DNA of 5,229 nt from positions 1 through 5,229 of the forward strand of contig CAKUWD010000199.1 in NCBI GenBank assembly GCA_934699065.1, given 5' to 3'. Of this stretch, positions 1 to 4,977 are shown piece by piece. Origin of the DNA: an uncultured Treponema sp. (lineage in GTDB: Bacteria; Spirochaetota; Spirochaetia; Treponematales; Treponemataceae). Numbering within the stretch: the stretch's first letter is position 1; each line of letters opens with the position of its first letter. The notes under the pieces were generated by a model that was not told the origin of the DNA, ran no database searches, and saw nothing but the letters and a program-made list of their open reading frames with translations. A program made the translations under genes and the position numbers.

Positions 1-368
1 AGCCTGCGCTGATGGATTTTCTGAAGCATCTGAAGCTTTGATTCATTGTCAGTAAAGATTTCGTTATTGTTCTCGCTTGCAGAAGTATCTTCTTTTCTGA
101 AGATTGAAAAGCCGTTTACAGACCAGAGGAATTCCCAGCCATTATCTGCAAACATCTGACGGTAATCAGAATTATTTGCTCCGTTTTCATTTGTAAAATC
201 AATTCTATAGGTTACTTCTTCTGGCTCGCATTTTTCAAATTTGTAAAAACCGGGGAGTTTATAGCCTGTAACCTTCCAGCCATTTTTATGCTGAGTTTCA
301 AGAAAGGCTTCTTCCTCTTCATATTCAAAAAGTGTAAAAAATCTGAAAAGAGTCTTTGTATTTTTCAT
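1..368 (-). CDS. DUF2812 domain protein (C-terminal part cut off by window edge)
   Basis: The minus-strand reading frame is open from an ATG at 366-368 to the window edge, giving about 122 residues. The start reads MKNTKTLFRFFTLFEYEEEE, followed by a GWKVTGYKLPGFYKFEKCEPE stretch split by short variable parts, then a YR-DF segment, a DNGWEFLWSVNGFSIFRK segment and an IFTDNESKLQMLQKI segment. This order matches the DUF2812 family as I know it: an N-terminal soluble domain of about 120 residues, usually followed by membrane helices that would lie beyond the window. The biochemical function of the family is unknown. The start has a GGAGA ribosome site 9 nt upstream, at 378-382 and inside the end of the preceding padR gene. 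The 2-nt gap to padR implies one transcript and probably translational coupling. DUF2812 genes commonly sit directly behind PadR regulators, which supports the call. No frameshift or stop is visible in the part present. Confidence 0.85.
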   Translation of the reverse strand, partial: MKNTKTLFRFFTLFEYEEEEAFLETQHKNGWKVTGYKLPGFYKFEKCEPEEVTYRIDFTNENGANNSDYRQMFADNGWEFLWSVNGFSIFRKEDTSASENNNEIFTDNESKLQMLQKIHQRR

Positions 369-370
369 AA

Positions 371-682
371 TTAATTTTCTCCTATGTTCTTATAAAGTCT
401 TTTGATTCTTGCAATCTCTAACTGCAAAACTTCTTTTCCAAGTGGTGTGATTTTATAAAGCTTTCGTTTTTCTTCCTCACGAACAAACTCAATTAAACCA
501 TCCTTTTCCATTTTTCCTAATGTTCCGTACATTGTGCCAGGTCCAATTTCTACCTGACCTTCAGTCATTTCTTTTACCTTTTGAGTTATATTGTAGCCAT
601 GCATTTCTTTTTGAAGGCAAAAGAGAATGTAAAAACCTGTTTCTGTCATTGGAACATAAACACGCTTAATTTTTGCATCCAT
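371..682 (-). CDS. PadR-family transcriptional repressor
   Basis: This 103-residue protein is a typical small PadR regulator, a winged-helix DNA-binding protein that acts as a dimer in the cytoplasm and usually represses its own operon. Near the N-terminus is the family signature T-E-T-G-F-Y-I-L-F-C-L (about residues 13-23), followed by K-E-M-H-G-Y (25-30). The wing region has the diagnostic GPGTMYGTLGKMEKDGLI run, about residues 48-65, and a basic EEEKRKLYKITPLGKE segment. The length is normal for the compact PadR class. The ATG at 680-682 is preceded by AAGGAG with a 5-nt gap, so I prefer it to the internal Met at residue 12. The gene leads a two-gene operon with the DUF2812 gene. Members of this compact class respond to small molecules or envelope stress, but nothing here shows the ligand. 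Confidence 0.93.
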   Translation of the reverse strand: MDAKIKRVYVPMTETGFYILFCLQKEMHGYNITQKVKEMTEGQVEIGPGTMYGTLGKMEKDGLIEFVREEEKRKLYKITPLGKEVLQLEIARIKRLYKNIGEN

Positions 683-696
683 TTCAACTCCTTAAT

Positions 697-720
697 AAGC
701 GGGCAGGCCGAAGTCCGCTT
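697..720 (-). other. Hairpin in the padR leader
   Basis: AAGCGG at 697-702 and CCGCTT at 715-720 are exact inverted repeats around a 12-nt centre, and one further C-G pair is possible inside. It lies in the predicted 5' untranslated region of padR, immediately upstream of the AAGGAG ribosome site at 688-693. It could stabilise or modulate the leader. There is no T-run next to it, so I do not call a terminator. Confidence 0.45.
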
Positions 721-724
721 TAAG

Positions 725-792
725 TATTGTATCTCGATATATCGTACCTCGCTATAGCGAAGTTAGATACAATATATCGCAGTGTGATATAT
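725..792. promoter_or_regulatory. Nested palindromes, probable PadR operator
   Basis: Several inverted repeats crowd into 68 bp. TATTGTATCT at 725-734 is matched by AGATACAATA at 765-774 (10 of 10). CGATATATCG at 735-744 and TCGCTATAGCGA at 749-760 are self-palindromes. ATATATC at 772-778 is matched by GATATAT at 786-792, with a 7-nt centre. The last pair covers the spacer and -10 box of the padR promoter, and the others follow the predicted start site. PadR proteins usually repress by binding AT-rich dyads overlapping their own promoter, so autoregulation is the natural reading. Which dyad is the real site cannot be decided from sequence alone. Confidence 0.6.
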
Positions 793-799
793 ATGTCAA
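771..799 (-). promoter_or_regulatory. Sigma-70-type promoter of the padR-DUF2812 operon
   Basis: Read on the minus strand, a perfect -35 box TTGACA (794-799) is followed after exactly 17 nt by TATATT (771-776), one mismatch from the consensus TATAAT. Transcription would start near 764, giving a leader of about 80 nt before the padR ATG. It is one of the strongest promoter matches in the window, and its spacer is part of a GATATAT dyad. Confidence 0.72.
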
Positions 800-853
800 G
801 TTTTTATTTATAAGAAATCAATATTATGGCATAATAAAAGAAAAGGATCTTTT

Positions 854-1378
854 ATGGTTATCGTAAATTATGATAAAAAGTGGCCTCAGCATTTTTTGAA
901 GATAAAGGCTGAATTGCAGAAGGTGATTACAATTCCCTGCCAGGTGCAGCACGTCGGCAGCACTTCAATTCCCGGAATGAAAGCAAAGCCTATTATTGAT
1001 ATTGATGTGGGGCTGGAAAATTGGTCTGATTTTGAAGCTGTAAAAAGAGCGCTGGCAGAAATCGGCTATGAGCATGAAGGTGATAAAGGAATTACCGGGC
1101 GCGAGGCTTTTGGCAGAGACGGAAAAGTTCATAACGAAATTCTTGATAGCATAGACCATCATCTTTATATTTGCTCGGTTGATAATGAAGAATACAAGCG
1201 GCATATTTTATTCCGCGATTATTTGAGAAAACATACCGAAGCAAGGGACAGATATAATCAAATCAAAGAAGAAATCCTATCAAAGGTCGGCCCAGAAAAC
1301 AGGGCTGGCTATGTTCAGATGAAGGAAGAAGAATACGGGGATTTCTTTGAAGGGATAATTGAAAAGGCAAAACAATAA
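854..1378 (+). CDS. GrpB family protein (UPF0157, nucleotidyltransferase fold)
   Basis: This 174-residue soluble protein carries the hallmark of the GrpB/UPF0157 family, a branch of the nucleotidyltransferase superfamily. An HVGSTSIPGM segment at residues 33-42 is followed by KPIIDIDV at 45-52. The Gly-Ser motif and the Asp49/Asp51 pair correspond to the G-S and D-x-D positions that bind nucleotide and metal in that fold. The N-terminal VNYDKKWPQHF is also typical, since members often open with a YdxxWpxxF run. A later FRDYLRKHTEARDRY helix (about 122-136) is the usual C-terminal feature. Length is normal. The substrate is unknown for most of the family, and the name does not mean the GrpE heat-shock factor. 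The ATG is preceded by AAGGA (843-847 region) at a suitable distance. It diverges from padR and has its own short upstream region; I see only weak plus-strand promoter candidates there, such as TATTAT at 822-827 with no good -35. Confidence 0.9.
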   Translation: MVIVNYDKKWPQHFLKIKAELQKVITIPCQVQHVGSTSIPGMKAKPIIDIDVGLENWSDFEAVKRALAEIGYEHEGDKGITGREAFGRDGKVHNEILDSIDHHLYICSVDNEEYKRHILFRDYLRKHTEARDRYNQIKEEILSKVGPENRAGYVQMKEEEYGDFFEGIIEKAKQ

Positions 1379-1381
1379 TAC

Positions 1382-1430
1382 ATCCCAATAAAATTGAATA
1401 TATTGAAGAAAAACATTATACTATTGGGAT
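1382..1430. repeat. 9-bp inverted repeat framing the metG promoter
   Basis: ATCCCAATA at 1382-1390 and TATTGGGAT at 1422-1430 are exact inverted repeats separated by 31 nt. The left arm lies directly upstream of the predicted -35 box and the right arm covers the end of the -10 box and the predicted start site. The left arm begins 3 nt after the GrpB stop codon. It could be a spaced operator or a long-loop hairpin at the 3' end of the grpB message. No T-run follows, so an intrinsic terminator is unlikely. Confidence 0.5.
1394..1422 (+). promoter_or_regulatory. Probable metG promoter
   Basis: TTGAAT at 1394-1399 and TATACT at 1417-1422 are separated by 17 nt, matching the sigma-70 consensus at four of six and five of six positions. 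The predicted start near 1429 gives a leader of about 150 nt before the metG ATG. That leader would contain both family 1 palindromes. I see no better promoter closer to metG. Confidence 0.55.
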
Positions 1431-1463
1431 AAAATTACATTTTAAGATATCAAAAACTCTATT

Positions 1464-1490
1464 GTCATTCCGAACTTGTTTCGGAATCTA
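1464..1490 (+). repeat. Family 1 palindromic element, copy 1
   Basis: The element reads GTC, stem ATTCCGAA (1467-1474), loop CTTGT, stem TTCGGAAT (1480-1487), then CTA. It fits the pattern GTCAT-stem-CTTGA/T-stem'-ATCTA shared by three other copies in the window. An additional outer pair, CTATTGT (1459-1465) with ACAATAG (1495-1501), encloses it, so the RNA could fold into a longer two-part hairpin in the metG leader. Short palindromes of this GTCAT type are dispersed in many bacterial genomes; no coding function is known. Confidence 0.75.
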
Positions 1491-1506
1491 TTCTACAATA
1501 GAACTT

Positions 1507-1546
1507 TAGATGCTGAACCCTGAACTTGTTTCAGGAGCAGCATGAC
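1507..1546 (-). repeat. Family 1 palindromic element, copy 2, with reversed core
   Basis: Read on the minus strand this copy begins GTCATGCTG and ends CAGCATCTA, the family 1 ends. The inner stem CCTGAA/TTCAGG (plus-strand 1519-1524 and 1530-1535) surrounds a loop that reads CTTGT on the plus strand, the opposite orientation to the element's own ends. The outer arms ATGCTG (1510-1515) and CAGCAT (1538-1543) are separated from the inner stem by a small internal loop. It therefore looks nested, or like a copy whose core has been inverted. It faces copy 1. Confidence 0.7.
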
Positions 1547-1553
1547 TTTTTTT
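1510..1553 (+). terminator. Possible intrinsic terminator or attenuator before metG
   Basis: The two-part hairpin formed by family 1 copy 2 (outer arms 1510-1515 and 1538-1543, inner arms 1519-1524 and 1530-1535) is followed 3 nt later by seven T residues at 1547-1553. This is the layout of an intrinsic terminator. It lies only 29 nt before the metG ATG and downstream of the best metG promoter candidate. It would therefore act as an attenuator in the metG leader, or end transcription coming from the grpB gene. The internal loop weakens the stem, so efficiency is uncertain. Confidence 0.4.
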
Positions 1554-1582
1554 GAGTTATTGATATTGAACAAGGATTTAAA

Positions 1583-3901
1583 ATGAACAGACGACTTATC
1601 ACAGCAGCTTTACCTTACGTTAATAACATTCCGCATTTGGGAAATATAATTCAGTCGCTTTCGGGCGATGTTTTTGCACGCTTTTGCCGCAGCCGTGGCT
1701 ACGACACACTTTATGTTTGTGGTGTTGATGAATATGGTACCGCAACTGAAACTAAGGCTCTTGAAGAAAAGACTGAGCCTCGCGCGCTCTGCGACCACTA
1801 CTATGGCGAGCACACAAAAATCTACGAATGGTTTAAAATTGATTTTGATAAATTCGGCCGCACTTCTAACGAACAGTGTACTGAAATTACTCAGGGGCTT
1901 TTCAACGACCTGGACAAGGCCGGCCTCATTCACGAGCATGTAAACAAACAGCTTTTCTGTCCTCACTGTAACATGTTCCTTGCAGACCGCTATGTTGACG
2001 GTACCTGTCCTAAGTGCGGTTACGAAAAGGCCCGCGGAGACCAGTGCGATAAGTGTGGTTCATTGCTTGACCCGATTGAACTTAAAGAACCTCGCTGCCA
2101 TACCTGCGGCGGAACTCCAGAAGTTCGCGAAACAAAACACCTTTATATTGACCTTCCTGCAATGAGCGGCAAGCTCAACGAATGGATGGAAAAGGCTAGT
2201 GTAGAAGGCCGCTGGGCTGACAATGCCATCAACATGACTAAGGCCTGGATCCGCGACGGACTTCAGGAACGCGCAATTACCCGCGACCTTAAATGGGGTA
2301 TTCCTGTTCCAAAGGCTGGTTATGAAAATAAAGTATTCTACGTTTGGTTCAATGCGCCGATCGGATATCTTTCTATTACAAAGCAGCTGGCTGATGAACT
2401 TGTAAAGGCCGGCAAGCAGAGCTTCGACTGGAAATCATGGTGGCTTCCTAGCGAGAGCGAAGAGGCTAAGGACAAGGCTCCAGTAGATCTCTTCCAGTTC
2501 ATCGGTAAGGACAATATTCCTTTCCACACTGTTGTATTCCCTTGTACACTTTTGGGTTCGCCTCACAACTGGACAAAGCTTCACCACATGTCTTCTACAG
2601 AGTTTTTGAACTACGAAGACGGAAAGTTCTCTAAGAGTCTTGGAGTTGGTGTATTTGGAAGCGACGCAATTGAAAGCGGAATCCCTGCTGATGCATGGCG
2701 TTTCTACATTTTCTATAACCGCCCGGAAAAGCAGGACTATCAGTTCACCTGGAAAGACTTTATGGAAAAGCTTAACGGCGAGCTGATTGGTAATCTTGGA
2801 AACCTTGTAAACCGCACTTTGCTTTTTGTAAATAAATATTATGAAGGAAAGATTCCGGATAGCCCTATTGATGAAGAGCTCTGGACAAAGGTTCGCGAAC
2901 TTGAAGCAAAGGCAACTGAAAGCCTTGAATGGGCTGATTTGAAAGATGCTTTCCACACAATGTTTGAAATTTCTGATATCTGTAATAAGAAATTCCAGGC
3001 AACTGAGCCTTGGAAGGCACGAACAGAAAATCCTGTTGTTGCTGAAAGCCTTATCCATAACCTCTGTTATGTAATTAAGGATTTGATGATTATGATGAAT
3101 CCTTATATGCCACAGTACACTCAGAAAATCATGAGCTACTTTGGTAAGACTATTCAGGTAAAGAAGGTTGGAATGGAAACTCAGCCTGGTTATACTTGGG
3201 AAGATCTTGGAAAGCTCGAAGGTCTTACTACTGTTGGACCAACTGAAGTTTACTTCAAGCCAATGGATCAGAAGACCATGCTTGCCTTCCGCGAGAAATT
3301 TGGCGGTAAACAGAATAAAGATTCAAACAAAGATAAACAGGATAAAAAAGATAAAAAGGCACAGAAGAAAGCAGAACCTGTTGTACTTCCAATAGATCAG
3401 CAGGTTGATTTCTTCAACAAAAATATTGAACTCACCGTTGCAAAGATTGTTGATGTAAAGCCAAATCCTGAGGGAGAAAAGCTTTATATCGAAACTCTTG
3501 ATGACGGAAGCGGAACTCCTCGTACAATTCAGAGCGGTCTCCGCATGTACCTGAAAGAAAGCGACCTTCTTGGAAAGCACGTAATTATCGCAAGCAATCT
3601 CGCACCTCGTACAATGCGTGGTGTTGAAAGCCGCGGTATGCTTTTAGCTGGAGACTATAAAGACGCTGATGGCAAAGACTGCGTTGAGGTTCTCGATGCA
3701 AGTTGGGCAGCTCCTGGCACAAAAGTAGTTCTCGAAGGCGCTGATGCCAATGCCACAAAGAAAGAGCAGATTACAGGTGATGAATTCTTTGCAGTTCAGA
3801 TTGCAGCTAAGGACGGCCTCGTTCAGCTTGCAGGAAAGAAGCTCCTCGCTGACGGAAAAGAAATAAAAACTGAAAAGGCACTTAATTCGGAGATAGGATA
3901 A
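1583..3901 (+). CDS. metG: Methionine--tRNA ligase (methionyl-tRNA synthetase) with C-terminal tRNA-binding domain
   Basis: This 772-residue cytoplasmic class I synthetase charges tRNA-Met using ATP. The Rossmann catalytic domain opens with TAALPYVNNIPHLGN, with the HIGH-type motif HLGN at residues 18-21. The KMSKS loop appears as KFSKS at 348-352. Between them is the connective domain with four CxxC knuckles, at Cys126/129, 142/145, 155/158 and 172/175, the arrangement expected for a two-zinc MetRS. An alpha-helical anticodon-binding domain follows (about 390-560; it includes an NLVNRTLLF helix and an ATEPWKA segment). A Lys/Asp/Gln-rich linker spans roughly 575-600. An OB-fold tRNA-binding domain of the Trbp111/EMAPII type occupies about 608-710, seen in VAKIVDVKPNPEGEKLY and SNLAPRTMRGVESRGML, and the last 50 residues form a short C-terminal extension. 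Length is normal for a MetRS with this appended dimerisation and tRNA-binding domain. AAGGA at 1572-1576, 6 nt before ATG, fixes the start. It is followed by nadE after 54 nt and is probably co-transcribed with it. Confidence 0.98.
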   Translation: MNRRLITAALPYVNNIPHLGNIIQSLSGDVFARFCRSRGYDTLYVCGVDEYGTATETKALEEKTEPRALCDHYYGEHTKIYEWFKIDFDKFGRTSNEQCTEITQGLFNDLDKAGLIHEHVNKQLFCPHCNMFLADRYVDGTCPKCGYEKARGDQCDKCGSLLDPIELKEPRCHTCGGTPEVRETKHLYIDLPAMSGKLNEWMEKASVEGRWADNAINMTKAWIRDGLQERAITRDLKWGIPVPKAGYENKVFYVWFNAPIGYLSITKQLADELVKAGKQSFDWKSWWLPSESEEAKDKAPVDLFQFIGKDNIPFHTVVFPCTLLGSPHNWTKLHHMSSTEFLNYEDGKFSKSLGVGVFGSDAIESGIPADAWRFYIFYNRPEKQDYQFTWKDFMEKLNGELIGNLGNLVNRTLLFVNKYYEGKIPDSPIDEELWTKVRELEAKATESLEWADLKDAFHTMFEISDICNKKFQATEPWKARTENPVVAESLIHNLCYVIKDLMIMMNPYMPQYTQKIMSYFGKTIQVKKVGMETQPGYTWEDLGKLEGLTTVGPTEVYFKPMDQKTMLAFREKFGGKQNKDSNKDKQDKKDKKAQKKAEPVVLPIDQQVDFFNKNIELTVAKIVDVKPNPEGEKLYIETLDDGSGTPRTIQSGLRMYLKESDLLGKHVIIASNLAPRTMRGVESRGMLLAGDYKDADGKDCVEVLDASWAAPGTKVVLEGADANATKKEQITGDEFFAVQIAAKDGLVQLAGKKLLADGKEIKTEKALNSEIG

Positions 3902-3906
3902 AAGTA

Positions 3907-3943
3907 CGGTGGTTGAGTAGGCGAAGCCGTATCGAAACCACCG
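3907..3943 (+). repeat. Family 2 palindromic element, copy A (metG-nadE gap)
   Basis: Stem CGGTGGTT (3907-3914) pairs exactly with AACCACCG (3936-3943). Inside, GGC-GAA-GCC (3920-3928) forms a second small hairpin. The element fills 37 of the 54 nt between the metG stop and the nadE ATG and ends 1 nt before the AGAGGG ribosome site of nadE. A second copy with the same outer 11 nt on the left and 16 nt on the right lies at 5162-5203. There is no T-run after it, so it should not terminate transcription, but it may affect mRNA stability or nadE translation. Confidence 0.8.
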
Positions 3944-3955
3944 CAGAGGGCAAAA

Positions 3956-4705
3956 ATGAGCATTAAAGATGAAGCAATTGCGTGGGTACGCGACTATTTT
4001 GAAAAAAACGGCAATTCTCAAACCAAGGCCGTAATCGGAATCTCGGGTGGTAAAGATTCTTCTACCGTTGCAGCTCTCTGCTGTACCGCACTTGGCAAAG
4101 ACCGCGTTATCGGCGTAATGATGCCAAATGGAGTTCAGTCTGATATTGAAGATTCTAAAAAGCTCTGCGCTCACCTTGGAATCAAAAAATTCACAGTCAA
4201 CATTGCCGACGCCTATAATGGTCTTACCCGTGCAGTAAAAGATTCTGTCGGAGCTGATGAAGTTCCTCCTCAGTATAAAACAAACACACCGGCACGCCTC
4301 CGCATGGCAACTCTTTACGGAATTGCAGCCCTGGAAGGCAATGCCCGTGTTTCAAATAACGGAAACCTGAGCGAGCGTCTGGCAGGTTATTTCACTTTGT
4401 GGGGAGATGGAGCAGGGGATTTTGCACCACTTGCAAATCTTTATGTTGATGAAGTAGTAGAGCTGGGGCTTTCTCTTGGTCTCCCGGAAGAGCTTTGCCA
4501 CAAGGCACCAAGCGACGGAATGTCCGGCAAAACTGATGAAGATAACCTCGGCTTTACCTATGCTGATTTGCGAGCAGTTGCCGAAGGAAAAACTGATGGT
4601 ATGGACACTGCCAAAGTTGAAGCCATCAAAAAAAGAATCGACGCAATGGATTTTAAGAAGAAGCTTTTAAATCTTCCATGCTTTATGCCGTCTATTCGTA
4701 AATAA
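3956..4705 (+). CDS. nadE: NH3-dependent NAD+ synthetase
   Basis: This 249-residue cytoplasmic enzyme performs the last step of NAD synthesis, amidating deamido-NAD with ammonia through an adenylated intermediate. The ATP-pyrophosphatase loop SGGKDS is at residues 30-35. Further family landmarks are NTPARLRM (110-117), the GNLSER run (136-141) followed by GYFTLWGDGAGDFAP, and TDEDNLGFTY (193-202). The protein ends in NLPCFMPSIRK, close to the usual C-terminal basic Pro motif. There is no N-terminal nitrilase/glutaminase domain, so it belongs to the short class that uses free ammonia or ammonia delivered by another protein. Length is slightly short but complete. AGAGGG at 3945-3950 lies 5 nt before the ATG. 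It follows metG in the same direction and is separated from it only by a palindromic element. The two genes share no direct pathway; both enzymes use ATP to make adenylates. Confidence 0.95.
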   Translation: MSIKDEAIAWVRDYFEKNGNSQTKAVIGISGGKDSSTVAALCCTALGKDRVIGVMMPNGVQSDIEDSKKLCAHLGIKKFTVNIADAYNGLTRAVKDSVGADEVPPQYKTNTPARLRMATLYGIAALEGNARVSNNGNLSERLAGYFTLWGDGAGDFAPLANLYVDEVVELGLSLGLPEELCHKAPSDGMSGKTDEDNLGFTYADLRAVAEGKTDGMDTAKVEAIKKRIDAMDFKKKLLNLPCFMPSIRK

Positions 4706-4715
4706 ATACAAACGT

Positions 4716-4785
4716 GTCATTGACAGCTTGTAAAGTATGTCATTGACAGCTTGTAAAGTGTGTCATTGTCGGGCTTGTAAAGTGT
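4716..4785 (+). repeat. Tandem array of three family 1 half-elements, left side
   Basis: Three direct repeats start at 4716, 4739 and 4762, with periods of 23, 23 and 24 nt to the next unit. Each reads GTCATTG, the 5' stem arm, CTTG, then TAAAGT(A/G)T. The 3' stem arm and the ATCTA end are missing, so each is only the left half of a family 1 element. Units 1 and 2 share the arm GACAG. Unit 3 already has the GTCGGG arm of the complete element that follows at 4786, which suggests stepwise duplication. The array starts 10 nt after the nadE stop. Confidence 0.85.
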
Positions 4786-4814
4786 GTCATTGTCGGGCTT
4801 GACCCGACAATCTA
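4786..4814 (+). repeat. Family 1 palindromic element, copy 3 (complete)
   Basis: The element reads GTC, stem ATTGTCGGG (4789-4797), loop CTTGA, stem CCCGACAAT (4803-4811), then CTA. It is the complete unit at the inner end of the left half-element array. It faces copy 4 head-to-head across 17 nt, and AATCTATA (4809-4816) is an exact inverted repeat of TATAGATT (4830-4837). It could protect the 3' end of the nadE message, but no T-run follows to suggest termination. Confidence 0.85.
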
Positions 4815-4831
4815 TAAAAGACAGTGATGTA

Positions 4832-4860
4832 TAGATTCCCTGGTCAAGCCAGGGAATGAC
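4832..4860 (-). repeat. Family 1 palindromic element, copy 4 (complete)
   Basis: On the minus strand it begins GTCATTCCCTGG, with loop CTTGA and a matching arm, and ends ATCTA. On the plus strand the arms are ATTCCCTGG (4835-4843) and CCAGGGAAT (4849-4857), nine exact pairs. The stem sequence differs from copies 1 and 3 on both sides in a compensating manner. It is the inner, complete unit of the right half-element array. Confidence 0.85.
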
Positions 4861-4949
4861 AATATATAATGCATGGGAATGACAATATATTAAGTCAGGA
4901 ATGACAATATATTAAGTCAGGAATGACAATATATTAAGTCAGGAATGAC
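4861..4949 (-). repeat. Tandem array of four family 1 half-elements, right side
   Basis: AATGAC, the reverse complement of GTCATT, recurs at 4855 (in copy 4), 4878, 4900, 4922 and 4944, with spacings of 23, 22, 22 and 22 nt. The middle units are essentially identical and carry AATATATTAAGTCAGG between the AATGAC motifs. Read on the minus strand each unit is GTCATT, a CCTGA arm, CTTAA and an AT-rich tail. It is again the left half only, without the second stem arm. The unit next to copy 4 differs (GCATGGG in place of GTCAGG). The array ends 28 nt before the next start codon. Confidence 0.85.
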
Positions 4950-4977
4950 ACTTAATGCAAATATAAATAAGGAACTT

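Noticed and set aside
1430..1582. T-box or SAM riboswitch in the metG leader
   Set aside because: I see neither a T-box sequence nor a multi-branched SAM aptamer; the leader is explained by two dispersed palindromes.
2435..3058. Long minus-strand open frame of 207 codons inside metG
   Set aside because: It lies wholly within the strongly supported metG gene, has no recognisable protein family and is a codon-bias shadow. The other open frames opposite or overlapping metG, nadE and grpB are rejected for the same reason.
3300..3375. Frameshift or programmed slip in the A-rich stretch of metG
   Set aside because: The runs of A encode a Lys-rich linker between the anticodon-binding and tRNA-binding domains, and both domains are in the same frame.
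4803..4860. Intrinsic terminator after nadE
   Set aside because: Both complete palindromes are strong hairpins but neither is followed by a T-run on the strand that would be read.
4716..4949. CRISPR array, because of regular short repeats with a 22-24 nt period
   Set aside because: The units are tandem with no unique spacers, they reverse orientation in the middle, and no cas gene is present.
4880..4970. Promoter for the femAB-like gene in the TATATT motifs of the right array
   Set aside because: TATATT-like boxes recur in each unit, but no acceptable -35 lies 16-18 nt upstream of any of them, and TATAAA at 4962-4967 is too near the start codon. Transcription from upstream is as likely.
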